Shown: positions 50,250 through 58,445 of the stretch, piece by piece
How positions within the stretch are numbered: position 1 is the stretch's first letter
Layout of the letters: the number at the start of each line of letters is the position of its first letter
Source: Thalassovita sp.
Lineage (GTDB): Bacteria; Pseudomonadota; Alphaproteobacteria; Rhodobacterales; Rhodobacteraceae
DNA: 64,000 nt
NCBI GenBank assembly: GCA_029212905.1
Contig: JARGPB010000013.1
Span: 1 to 64,000, forward strand
Reading direction: 5' to 3'
Translations under genes and position numbers: made by a program
Notes under the pieces: model-generated
Databases searched by the model: none
What the model saw: the letters and a program-made list of their open reading frames with translations, nothing else
What the model was told of the DNA's origin: nothing

Positions 50250-50695
50250 GGTATTTGGAGGATTTCGCGCCGGGCCAAGTCTATCACTTTCGCAGCGCCC
50301 CGATGAGCGCAGCCTCAATAAAGGCATTTGCCAAGGAATGGGATCCGCAGCGGCTGCACACCGACGAAGACTATGCGGCCACCATACATGGCAGCCTGAT
50401 CGCCTCGGGCTTTCAGACGATGCTGGAGGTGTTCAAGCCTGTCATGACCGAGATGATGGTCGATGTTGCCAATATCGGTGGCATGGGCTTTGACAATTTG
50501 CGCTGGCTGCGGCCAGTGCGCCCGAACGAACCCCTTGATGTTGATATGACGGTCAATTCGGTCACGCCGTCCAAAAGCAAGCCCGACAGAGGTATTTTGC
50601 ACTATACGCTCAGCGCCAAAAACCCCAAAGGCGAGATCGTTTTTTCGACCGACACCCCTGTGATGATTCAGCGAAAACAAAATGACACAGACTGA
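50246..50695 (+). CDS. MaoC-like enoyl-CoA hydratase, TTG start
   Basis: A 149-residue single hot-dog domain. The hydratase motif is FAKEWDPQRLHTDEDYAATI (Asp33 and His38), followed by HGSLIASGFQTM. A TTG start at 50246 is indicated by a perfect AAAGGAGG at 50231-50238 and by overlap with the previous stop (TTGA). No ATG fits. The next gene overlaps its end by 14 bp. It would hydrate an enoyl-CoA produced by the dehydrogenase pair immediately downstream. Confidence 0.87.
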   Translation: MRYLEDFAPGQVYHFRSAPMSAASIKAFAKEWDPQRLHTDEDYAATIHGSLIASGFQTMLEVFKPVMTEMMVDVANIGGMGFDNLRWLRPVRPNEPLDVDMTVNSVTPSKSKPDRGILHYTLSAKNPKGEIVFSTDTPVMIQRKQNDTD

Positions 50696-51806
50696 TACAG
50701 TTTCCAGCGAACAAGAAGACCTTCGCCTGTTGCGAGAGAGCGCGCGCACCCTGTTCGAGCGCGCGGGCGGAAGTGGAAGAGCCAGAAAACTACGTGATGC
50801 CGACGGCGGTTTCGACCCGAAAATGGTCCGGGAATTGGCCGAGGCCGGCGTATTCGGCGTGGCGGTGCCCGAAGATCAGGGGGGTCTTGGCATGGGCTTG
50901 GCCGCCGGGGGCGTCATCGCAGAAGAGGCCGGTCGCGTGATTGCACCGGAACCGGTCGTGCTGACGATCGGTCTGAGCCTCGGCCTTCTGCGCCGCCTTT
51001 GCCCGGAACATCCGAAGATGGCGCAGCTCATCGGCGGCGAAATTTCACTGGCGGTTGCCTGGCAGGAACGTGGCCCGGGCGGAGCGCCCGCCAATGCGAC
51101 CTGCCGATACGCAGACGGACGGCTGACCGGCAGCAAGGCTTGGGTGGTCGGCGCGACCGGATCGCACGGCTTCCTTGTTGTGGCCAAAGGAGATGATGGT
51201 CCGGTTCTGGTTCTGGCCGAGGCAGACGCGGACGGGCTTGTTACGACCAGGCGGGCGCAGGCCGACGGCAGTTCCCTGGGCGAGCTTTCGTTTTCAGGAA
51301 TACCGGCCGCGGAACTGGCCAGCGGCGACGCGGTTCAGGCTGCGCTTGCCGAGGCTGTCGCCGATGCAACGGCGCTAGCCGCGGCAGAGCTTGTCGGCCT
51401 GAGCGAGTGCGCCTTCGAGATTACGCTCGACTACATCAAGACGCGCGAGCAGTTCGACAAGCCGATCGGGTCATTCCAGGTCATCCAGCATCGAGCCGTC
51501 GACCTTAACGTGATGTGCGAGGTTGCACAGGCGGGCGTCCGCGAAGTTCTGGCGCTGATGGACCGTGAAACCGATCAGAAGGTTCGGGCACAGCTTGCCA
51601 GCCGTGCCAAGGCGCGTGCGGTTACGACCGCCAAAAGGATTACCCGCGACGCGGTCCAGTTGCACGGGGCGGTCGGTTACACCGATGAGTTCGATATCGG
51701 GCTCTACCTGAACCGGGCGCTGGTGCTGTCGGCCTGGTTGGGCGACGACGCCTATCACAGACGGATTTGGTTCGATGCACGCGAAGCAGAGGGGGCAGCA
51801 CAATGA
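50682..51806 (+). CDS. acyl-CoA dehydrogenase, small/partner-type subunit
   Basis: A 374-residue member of the divergent acyl-CoA dehydrogenase type found as one half of alpha2beta2 complexes in steroid degraders (ChsE/FadE pairs). VFGVAVPEDQGGLGMGLAAG, KTREQFDKPIGSFQVIQHRA and AVQLHGAVGYTDEFDIGLY are recognisable. The FAD-loop segment is reduced to SLAVAWQERGPGGAP and there is no catalytic Glu motif at the C-terminus. Its stop overlaps the start of the next dehydrogenase by 4 bp (ATGA), which supports a heteromeric enzyme. Confidence 0.85.
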   Translation: MTQTDTVSSEQEDLRLLRESARTLFERAGGSGRARKLRDADGGFDPKMVRELAEAGVFGVAVPEDQGGLGMGLAAGGVIAEEAGRVIAPEPVVLTIGLSLGLLRRLCPEHPKMAQLIGGEISLAVAWQERGPGGAPANATCRYADGRLTGSKAWVVGATGSHGFLVVAKGDDGPVLVLAEADADGLVTTRRAQADGSSLGELSFSGIPAAELASGDAVQAALAEAVADATALAAAELVGLSECAFEITLDYIKTREQFDKPIGSFQVIQHRAVDLNVMCEVAQAGVREVLALMDRETDQKVRAQLASRAKARAVTTAKRITRDAVQLHGAVGYTDEFDIGLYLNRALVLSAWLGDDAYHRRIWFDAREAEGAAQ

Positions 51807-52954
51807 CCGACTGGAACGCAACGAGCGATGCGGACTTCCGCAAAGAAGTGCGCCAGTTCTTCGAGGCGGAATATCCCGAGGAACTGCGCCACCTGCCGCA
51901 TCGTCCCAAGTTCGCCGAGATCGAACATTGGCACCGCAAGCTGCACGCCAAGGGCTGGGTCGCGCCGGCCTGGCCTGCGGAATACGGCGGCATGGGGCTG
52001 AACGCCGCCAAGCTTCTGATTTTCTACGAGGAGCAGCAACGCTGGGGCGTCAATCGTGGCCGCGACATGGGCGTGCAGATGGTCGGCCCACTGATTATCA
52101 AGTTTGGCACCCAGGAACAGAAAGACTATTGGCTGCCGCGTATCCTGAGTTGTGAAGACATCTGGTGTCAGGGCTATTCGGAACCCGGCGCCGGATCCGA
52201 TCTGGCCAACCTGCGCACACGCGCAGAGATTGATGGCGGCGAATTTGTCATCAACGGACAGAAGATCTGGACCACGATGGCGCATGATGCCACGCACATC
52301 TTCATGCTGGTGCGCACTGATCCGGATGCGCCCAAGAAACAACAGGGCATCAGTTTCCTGCTCGCTCCGATGGATCAACCCGGAGTCGAGGTGCGCACGA
52401 TCACTACCCTGTCGGGCGAGACCGAGTTTTGCGAGGTCTTCTTCGACAATGCCCGTACGCCCAGTGAAAACCTCGTGGGCGAGTTGAACAAGGGCTGGAC
52501 GATGGCCAAGGCGCTTCTGAGTTTCGAGCGCATCTTCATCGGCTCACCAAGCCTGGCCCAGAACGCACTGGGGCAACTGGAAAGCTTTGCCCGGGGCCGT
52601 GGCGCTTTCGATGATCCGGTGTTCCGCGACCGCTTTGCCCAAGCCGCACTCGATGTTGAAGATCACGCCGCGCTATACGCCCGTTTTGCCGATCAGCTCA
52701 AGCGAGGTGAAACGCTCGGCGCGGATGTCTCGATTCTCAAAATCTGGGTGACTGAGTGCTTTCAGCGCATTACCGAGCTTATGATCGAAGCTGCCGGCCC
52801 CGACGGCGGTACCATCGGGCCACTTCAGGTCGGCAACGTAAGTGTCGATGTCCTTGCGAGCTTTTATAAGGCCAGGCCGACCACGATCTACGGTGGGTCG
52901 AACGAAATCCAACGAAACATTCTGTCCAAGGCCGTCCTCGGACTGCCTGGCTGA
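51803..52954 (+). CDS. acyl-CoA dehydrogenase, large/partner-type subunit
   Basis: 383 residues. GWVAPAWPAEYGGMGLNAAK is the signature opening of the FadE subgroup that pairs with short partners. WCQGYSEPGAGSDLANLRTRAE is the FAD loop, KIWTTMAHDATHIFMLVRTD follows, and the C-terminus is TTIYGGSNEIQRNILSKAVLGLPG, with Gly in place of the medium-chain Glu. The ATG at 51803 overlaps the upstream stop, and an earlier in-frame start would run inside the upstream gene. With its neighbour it probably forms a dehydrogenase for a bulky acyl-CoA. Confidence 0.9.
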   Translation: MTDWNATSDADFRKEVRQFFEAEYPEELRHLPHRPKFAEIEHWHRKLHAKGWVAPAWPAEYGGMGLNAAKLLIFYEEQQRWGVNRGRDMGVQMVGPLIIKFGTQEQKDYWLPRILSCEDIWCQGYSEPGAGSDLANLRTRAEIDGGEFVINGQKIWTTMAHDATHIFMLVRTDPDAPKKQQGISFLLAPMDQPGVEVRTITTLSGETEFCEVFFDNARTPSENLVGELNKGWTMAKALLSFERIFIGSPSLAQNALGQLESFARGRGAFDDPVFRDRFAQAALDVEDHAALYARFADQLKRGETLGADVSILKIWVTECFQRITELMIEAAGPDGGTIGPLQVGNVSVDVLASFYKARPTTIYGGSNEIQRNILSKAVLGLPG

Positions 52955-52993
52955 ACCCATACTCATACCCACACCCTACGGAGGAAAAGAACT

Positions 52994-53803
52994 ATGTCGG
53001 AGCGCTATGCAAAGTACGACAAACTGAAATTTGACTACCCGGCGGATCGCGTCCTGCGCATCACTTTTGACCGCCCTGAGTCCTTTAATTCCGTGGACGC
53101 GGAAACCCATACCCAGATGACGGACATGTGGATCGATATCGACCGTGATCCCGACATCAACGCGGTCATTGTAACCGGCGCGGGAAAGGCGTTTTCCGCC
53201 GGCGGTGATTTTAGCTTGATTGAAAAAATGATCGGCGACTCGCACGAGATCATGAAGACTTGGAAAGAGGCCAAGGACCTTGTCTACAACATCATCAACT
53301 GCAACAAACCCATCATTTCCGCGATCAACGGACCTGCGGCCGGTGCCGGTCTTGTGGTTGCCATCCTCGCCGACATCTCGATTGCCGGGAAGAAGGCCAA
53401 GATTGTCGATGGTCACCCGCGCCTGGGTGTTGCCGCTGGCGATGTCGCGGCGATCATCTGGCCGCTGCTGACTTCGATGGCCAAGGCGAAATACTATCTG
53501 ATGACTTGTAAGCCGGTTTCGGGCGAAGAGGCCGAGCGCATCGGCCTTGTCTCAATGTGCGTCGAAGATGACGAGTTGCAACAAATCGCTTTGGACACGG
53601 CCGTCGAGCTGGCCAACGGCTCGCAAAGCGCAATCCGCTGGACCAAGTATTCGCTGAACAACTGGCTGCGCCAGGCTGGCCCGATCTTCGATGCGTCGAC
53701 CGCGCTGGAGATGCTCGGTTTCATGGGTGAAGACGTCAGGGAAGGCGTTCTGTCACATCGGGAGAAGCGCGCGCCGAACTTCCGCAAGGACTGCCCGCTT
53801 TAA
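52994..53803 (+). CDS. crotonase family protein, atypical active site
   Basis: 269 residues. The oxyanion-hole elements are present (AFSAGGDFSLIEKM and INGPAAGAGLVVAILADISI), but the usual hydratase Glu pair is not evident: the segment reads IVDGHPRLGVAAGDVAAIIWPLL. This G-H-x-R-x-G-V-x-A-G-D pattern occurs in a crotonase subgroup of uncertain reaction (hydrolase, isomerase or ring cleavage). The C-terminus ends VLSHREKRAPNF. GGAGG precedes the ATG. It continues the operon starting at 49530. Confidence 0.85.
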   Translation: MSERYAKYDKLKFDYPADRVLRITFDRPESFNSVDAETHTQMTDMWIDIDRDPDINAVIVTGAGKAFSAGGDFSLIEKMIGDSHEIMKTWKEAKDLVYNIINCNKPIISAINGPAAGAGLVVAILADISIAGKKAKIVDGHPRLGVAAGDVAAIIWPLLTSMAKAKYYLMTCKPVSGEEAERIGLVSMCVEDDELQQIALDTAVELANGSQSAIRWTKYSLNNWLRQAGPIFDASTALEMLGFMGEDVREGVLSHREKRAPNFRKDCPL

Positions 53804-53830
53804 CGCCTGATTGGACGAGGAGGCATGGAA

Positions 53831-55027
53831 ATGTCTGAAGATATCTACCAAGATATAGCGCAAGCCTATGCCGCTGCGGCCGAAAAGGCTCCTGGCCTGA
53901 AATCGCGATTTACGGCTGCCGGATTTGATCCGGCAGCCGTCACATCGGTGGCGGACCTCTCGCGTCTTCCAGTGATGAAGAAGGAGGAGCTTCTGAAGAT
54001 CCAGCGTGACAATCCACCCTTCGGCGGGTTCCTCGCATCGGATCTCAAGGATATCGGGCGGATCTACGTATCCCCCGGCCCGATTTTCGAACCGGCCCTA
54101 TCGGGCGGTGGCGGCCACGGTCTGGACCTGCTGTTCAAGGCGGCCGGCGTGGGGCCCGGGGTTATCATCCTGAACACCTGGATGTACCACCTCGTGCCGG
54201 CAGGCTTGCTGTTCGACGAAGCGGCACAGTCCGCCGGCGCCACGGTTATCCCCGGAGGCGTTGGCAATACCGAGCTTCAGGCACAGATCATCGTCGAAAC
54301 CGGCGTGACCTCGATCTGCGCCTCGACCGCGTTTTTCCTGACGCTGGCGGACAAAGTGATCGAAACCTATGGCCGCGACGCATGGAAGGTAAAGACGGCC
54401 TTCCTCGGCGGAGAGATGGGCGATTGGATGGCCAAGCGCCGCCGGATTGAGGCCGACTATGGCGTCTCCACCTGGGCTGCCTATGCCACTGCGGATCTGG
54501 GCCTTGTCGCCTATGAGGATGGCGGCGAAGGCTATGGAGTTCATCCCGACCGCGTGGTGCAAATCTGCGATCCGGACAGTGGAGAACAGGTCGCTCACGG
54601 GGAACCGGGCGAGGTTGTTGTGACCGCGCGCGATGCAACTTGGCCGATGATCCGGTTCGGTACCGGCGACAGCGCCTTTGCGCTGGAAAGCAACGCGGAT
54701 GGCACCGTCAGCCGGATTTCCGCACTGCAGGGCCGGGTCGGCGCAGCGGTCAAAGTGCGCGAGATATTCGTTTATCCACGCGTGATCGAAGAAGTTGTCA
54801 TCGGTACGCCCGGCGCAACGGCCGCGCAGGCCGTGGTAACGCGCGAGAACGATCGCGACATGATCCGCCTCTCGCTTGTGCTGGAAGACGGTGCCGACGC
54901 TTCTGCTGCGGAAACAGCCGCCATCGAAACCTTCAAACTGCATGCACGAATTCGCGCCGACGAGGTGAGCATTGTTGCGGAACTACCCGAGAATGCAGAA
55001 CTGATCGTCAACCAAAAAGACGGCTGA
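53831..55027 (+). CDS. phenylacetate-CoA ligase-like (PaaK) ANL protein
   Basis: 398 residues related to PaaK-type ligases: an N-terminal VADLSRLPVMKKEELLKIQ, a STWAAYATADLGLVAYE segment in place of the G-Y-G-x-T-E adenine motif, IRFGTGDSAFAL with the ribose-binding Asp, and VREIFVYPRVIEEVV. The phosphate loop is unusual: where ANL enzymes read S-S-G-T-T-G, it has SGGGGHGLD at about 91-99. Ligase activity is therefore uncertain. The start is set at 53831 since AGGAGG (53818-53823) is 7 nt away. It is the last gene of the operon, ahead of a very strong terminator. Confidence 0.78.
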   Translation: MSEDIYQDIAQAYAAAAEKAPGLKSRFTAAGFDPAAVTSVADLSRLPVMKKEELLKIQRDNPPFGGFLASDLKDIGRIYVSPGPIFEPALSGGGGHGLDLLFKAAGVGPGVIILNTWMYHLVPAGLLFDEAAQSAGATVIPGGVGNTELQAQIIVETGVTSICASTAFFLTLADKVIETYGRDAWKVKTAFLGGEMGDWMAKRRRIEADYGVSTWAAYATADLGLVAYEDGGEGYGVHPDRVVQICDPDSGEQVAHGEPGEVVVTARDATWPMIRFGTGDSAFALESNADGTVSRISALQGRVGAAVKVREIFVYPRVIEEVVIGTPGATAAQAVVTRENDRDMIRLSLVLEDGADASAAETAAIETFKLHARIRADEVSIVAELPENAELIVNQKDG

Positions 55028-55057
55028 GATCGGCTGAAACCGGAAAGCGTTCCAACA

Positions 55058-55097
55058 GACTTGGGAGCGGCCAGGACATCCTGGCCGCTCCCAAGTC
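55058..55097. terminator. bidirectional terminator with 19-bp perfect stem
   Basis: The arms (55058-55076 and 55079-55097) are exact complements over 19 bp with only CA between them. The arm begins GACTTGGGAGCGGCCAGG. It lies between convergent genes (ligase-like gene ending 55027, dehydrogenase ending 55108). Neither side has a long T run, but the stem strength and position suggest transcription stop in both directions. Confidence 0.75.
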
Positions 55098-55107
55098 AGT
55101 TCAAGAG

Positions 55108-56274
55108 TCAGAACGCGTTCAACCCGGTCAGGTTCCGGCCGATGACCAGCTTCTGAATCTCGGTGGTCCCGTCCGGGATCGGCATGACCTTGGCATTGCG
55201 AAAGTGCCGTTCGACTGGAAACTCTTTGGTGATGCCGTTGCCGCCGTGGATTTGCACCGCTTTTCCGGCGATCTCTACCGCCATCTCTGTCGCATACCAT
55301 TTCGCCATCGAGGTCTGGGTGTCGCAGCGCACGCCCAGGTCCAAAAGTTGCAGCCCGCGCTGACACAACAGGCGCGCTGCATCCAGGTGCGTGGCCATGT
55401 CGGCCAGGTAGCCCTGGATCAACTGGTGCCCGCCGATCGGCTTGCCATGCTGTTCGCGATCCTGCGCATATTTGACGGCACATTCCAACGCTGCCTGGGC
55501 AATGCCAATGCTCGTCAGGCCGACAAACACGCGAGCGCTTTCAAACAGCTTCAAAGTCTGGAACAGGCCTCCGCCCGCATTACCCAGAACATGCTCGGCG
55601 GTGGTTTCCGCCCGGTCGAAAAACAATTCGCAGGTCGAAGCACCGACAAGCCCCATCTTGCGCAATTCGCGGCTTTCGTATCCGCCGGTGTCACGGTCGA
55701 CGATGACCATGGAAATACCGTCGTCCAGATTGCAGACAACGATGGCGAAATCCGACTGGGCCCCATTGGAAATCCAGAGCTTCTGGCCGGTGACGAAAAT
55801 CTTGTCGCCCTCGCGGTCTGCACGGGTCTTGACCTCGCGCACGTTCGAGCCGACCTCTGGTTCGGAAATACACGTGGCACAGATCCGTTCACTGCGCAGG
55901 AGCGGCTTCAGATAGGCCTCTTTCTGCGCCGCATTTCCCAAAAGGTTGACGGCGAACACGGCATGACCCTGGATCAGGACCGCAATTGCCAGATCGGCCC
56001 ATATCCGGGCCAGTTCCTCGTAAAGGATGCCATAGGTCATGCGGTCGATTCCGGCACCGCCGTCTTTCTCGGGTATCAGGCCGCTGATCAGCCCGAATTC
56101 CTCGACCTTGGCGAACAGGGACTTCAGCGTTTTCGCATCGGGCGGGTGTCCGAGGTCTTCGTATTTCTCGGCCAGCGGAGCGAACTCTGCCTCGGCCATC
56201 TTGCGGAAGTGCTCCAGCAACATGCGTTGCTCGTCTGTATAGATTGCCTGAGCGGCGGCGATCACGTTTTCCAT
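55108..56274 (-). CDS. acyl-CoA dehydrogenase
   Basis: A 388-residue dehydrogenase. ATCISEPEVGSNVREVKTRAD is the FAD/substrate loop, KLWISNGAQSDFAIVVCNLDDGIS follows, and YAQDREQHGKPIGGHQLIQG carries the Arg. The C-terminus reads AKVMPIPDGTTEIQKLVIGRNLTG, with Asp in the place of the catalytic Glu of the E-G-T-x-E-I motif. This suggests the base lies elsewhere or that Asp serves. It is first or second in a minus-strand set with the SCP2-thiolase and a crotonase, giving a mini beta-oxidation operon. AAGGA precedes the ATG. Confidence 0.9.
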   Translation of the reverse strand: MENVIAAAQAIYTDEQRMLLEHFRKMAEAEFAPLAEKYEDLGHPPDAKTLKSLFAKVEEFGLISGLIPEKDGGAGIDRMTYGILYEELARIWADLAIAVLIQGHAVFAVNLLGNAAQKEAYLKPLLRSERICATCISEPEVGSNVREVKTRADREGDKIFVTGQKLWISNGAQSDFAIVVCNLDDGISMVIVDRDTGGYESRELRKMGLVGASTCELFFDRAETTAEHVLGNAGGGLFQTLKLFESARVFVGLTSIGIAQAALECAVKYAQDREQHGKPIGGHQLIQGYLADMATHLDAARLLCQRGLQLLDLGVRCDTQTSMAKWYATEMAVEIAGKAVQIHGGNGITKEFPVERHFRNAKVMPIPDGTTEIQKLVIGRNLTGLNAF

Positions 56275-56289
56275 AGTTTTTTCCTTGTT

Positions 56290-57528
56290 TCAGCGGCCGA
56301 GAATGGTGACGCAGGCGGCAGCTTCTTCTACCCCGTGCAAGCCCCCACCGTTTTCGGCAATGGCGTTCTGTGCCCCTTCGACCTGACGCGCGCCGGCTTC
56401 GCCGCGCAGCTGCGTGACCAGTTCAAAGACCTGCCCGATACCGGTGGCCCCGACCGGGTGGCCCTTGGATTCCAATCCGCCCGAAGGGTTCACCGGAATG
56501 CGTCCGCCGATCTTTGTGTCGCCGCGCAGGCTGGCCGGGCCGCCCTCACCGAATTCGACAAACCCGAGGTTCTCGATCTGGATCACTTCACCGACGGCCG
56601 TGGCGTCATGCACTTCGGCAACTGACATATCCTCGGGGCCGAGCCCGGCCTGTTCATAGGCCTGAAGCGCGGCCAGCCGGGTCAGGTGGTTCTTGTAATC
56701 TTCCGGCGGACGGTCGGTGCCCGAGCGCAGGATCGCGGCCTTGACCTTGATCGCGCGGGCGGGATCGAGCCCCAGCCGCTTGAGCCCTTCGCCCGTGCAC
56801 AGCACGGCCGCCGCGGCACCGTCCGAGATCGGGGCGCACATCGGCAGGGTCAGCGGATAGGTGATGGGCGGCGCGGCCAGAACCTGATCGACACTCATGG
56901 CATCGCGATACTGCGCCAGCGGATTATGCGCGGAATGTGCATGGTTCTTGGCGGCGACGGCGGCGAACTGTTCCTGCGTGGTGCCAAAGGTCTTCATGTG
57001 CAACCGCGCGAAGCCTGCGTAGACATCCATGAACACGCTGTAGGGCTTGGGCGATTTCGATCCTTCGGGTTCCTCGACCCCTGCACCCAGATCGGCCAGC
57101 CGTTGCGCGACCTCTTCGCCGTTGCTGACGTCCCAGCCGCTGTCGAAGGCCGAAAACATCAACGCACGGTCGTCGGAATACATCTTTTCGGCACCCACGG
57201 CGAGACTGCAGTCGCCATTGCCCGCCTTAAGGAAATCGACCGCCAGCTTGAACCCGGTCGAGGCGCTGGCACAGGCGTTTTCGACATTCACCACCGGAAT
57301 GCCCTGAATGCCCATCTCGCGTAGCACTATCTCGCCCCGGATCATGTGCTGGCCTTCCATGTGGCCCTGCACTGCGTTCGAGAAGAACGCACCGTCGATG
57401 CGATCAGCCGTCACTCCGGCATCAGAAAGAGCGGCAGCTACGGCCTCGCCGGTCATGTCCTTGATGGTTTTGTCCCGAAACTTTCCGAACGGCGTCATCC
57501 CGACGCCAACGACGTAAATGTCCTGCAT
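56290..57528 (-). CDS. SCP2-type thiolase (acetyl-CoA acetyltransferase family)
   Basis: 412 residues. DIYVVGVGMTPFGKFRDKTI is the family start. The nucleophile Cys is present in VNVENACASASTGFKLAVDF (about residue 88). VAEVHDATAVGEVIQIENLG, the His in GGLESKGHPVGATGIGQV and the end ENGGGLHGVEEAAACVTILG are as in SCP2-thiolases. In contrast to the 46286-47437 protein it should therefore perform true thiolysis. ATG 57528 with AGGAGG upstream is preferred to the longer frame from 57579. It is followed after 15 bp by the dehydrogenase gene. Confidence 0.9.
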   Translation of the reverse strand: MQDIYVVGVGMTPFGKFRDKTIKDMTGEAVAAALSDAGVTADRIDGAFFSNAVQGHMEGQHMIRGEIVLREMGIQGIPVVNVENACASASTGFKLAVDFLKAGNGDCSLAVGAEKMYSDDRALMFSAFDSGWDVSNGEEVAQRLADLGAGVEEPEGSKSPKPYSVFMDVYAGFARLHMKTFGTTQEQFAAVAAKNHAHSAHNPLAQYRDAMSVDQVLAAPPITYPLTLPMCAPISDGAAAAVLCTGEGLKRLGLDPARAIKVKAAILRSGTDRPPEDYKNHLTRLAALQAYEQAGLGPEDMSVAEVHDATAVGEVIQIENLGFVEFGEGGPASLRGDTKIGGRIPVNPSGGLESKGHPVGATGIGQVFELVTQLRGEAGARQVEGAQNAIAENGGGLHGVEEAAACVTILGR

Positions 57529-57544
57529 CGTTTGTCCTCCTGAT

Positions 57545-58333
57545 CTAGTATCCGCGAAACTGCGGTTTTCGCTTTTCATTGAACGCCGACAGGCCCTCGT
57601 GCATGTCCCAGGACCGCATGTGCGCGCGCAGGTTCAGCATCTCTTCGGACAGGGCGGCGGTTTCGTCCACATCCAGCGACCGGTTAGCAACCGCCTTCAT
57701 ACGGCGCAAGACCGCCGGGCTTTTGTCTGCCAGCCTGTCGGTAAAGGTCTGCACCGCGTTGCGCAGGTTTTCGTCCGTGACGACCTTGTTGACCAGCCCC
57801 CAGTCCATCATGTCCCGCGCCGAAACGTTCTCGCCCGAGAACAGCAGGTATTTCGCGCGGTTCAGTCCAATCCTGCGCGGCAGGATCGCCGCACCGCCTG
57901 CTCCAGGAAAGACCCCGAAATTGGAATGTGCGTCGCCCAGTTGCGCGCTTTCGGCGGCAAAGACCAGGTCGCAGGCCATCACCATTTCCAGACCGCCCGC
58001 CATGGCCAGCCCGTTCACGGCGGCGATCACGGGTTTGGGCCCATGTCGCATCAGTCCAAACGTGTGATCGACAAGATCAATCAGATCCGGCTCGCCCGGT
58101 GCATGTTTGGTGCCAGCAACTTCTTTCAGATCGGCACCGGCGCAGAATGCCCGGCCAGAACCGGTCAGGACAATTGTGCGAACCGCATCGTCGGCCAGCG
58201 CCGATTCCAGCGCGGCCGCGATCTCTCGCAACATCTGCGTTGACATCGCGTTGAGCTGTTCGGTGCGCTGGAAGGTAATCCATTCAGTTTTTGCCACCCG
58301 CTCAACAAATAGCGTCTGCTTTGCTTCATTCAT
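57545..58333 (-). CDS. enoyl-CoA hydratase/isomerase family protein
   Basis: 262 residues. RAFCAGADLKEV is the first oxyanion-hole segment and AVNGLAMAGGLEMVMACDLVFA the second. AQLGDAHSNFGVFPGAGGAAILPRRIG covers the active-site loop, where Asp and His replace the first hydratase Glu, so isomerase or another crotonase reaction is possible. The C-terminus ends HEGLSAFNEKRKPQF. It is first in the minus-strand operon with the SCP2-thiolase and dehydrogenase, and divergent from the CaiB gene at 58446. AGGATC precedes the ATG. Confidence 0.88.
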   Translation of the reverse strand: MNEAKQTLFVERVAKTEWITFQRTEQLNAMSTQMLREIAAALESALADDAVRTIVLTGSGRAFCAGADLKEVAGTKHAPGEPDLIDLVDHTFGLMRHGPKPVIAAVNGLAMAGGLEMVMACDLVFAAESAQLGDAHSNFGVFPGAGGAAILPRRIGLNRAKYLLFSGENVSARDMMDWGLVNKVVTDENLRNAVQTFTDRLADKSPAVLRRMKAVANRSLDVDETAALSEEMLNLRAHMRSWDMHEGLSAFNEKRKPQFRGY

Positions 58334-58445
58334 GCTAAGATCCTGAAAAATAATGGAAGTTTGGTTTTTTGTCTTGTCTTTCCCGGCGATCTGCGCTGCA
58401 CTGGGTCGGACCCGCACGCGGACAAAACAAGAGCTGGAGACTGAT

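Noticed and set aside
54640..56625. Plus-strand frame of 661 codons
   Set aside because: It crosses a terminator and runs antisense to the acyl-CoA dehydrogenase and SCP2-thiolase genes, both of which have clear catalytic motifs.
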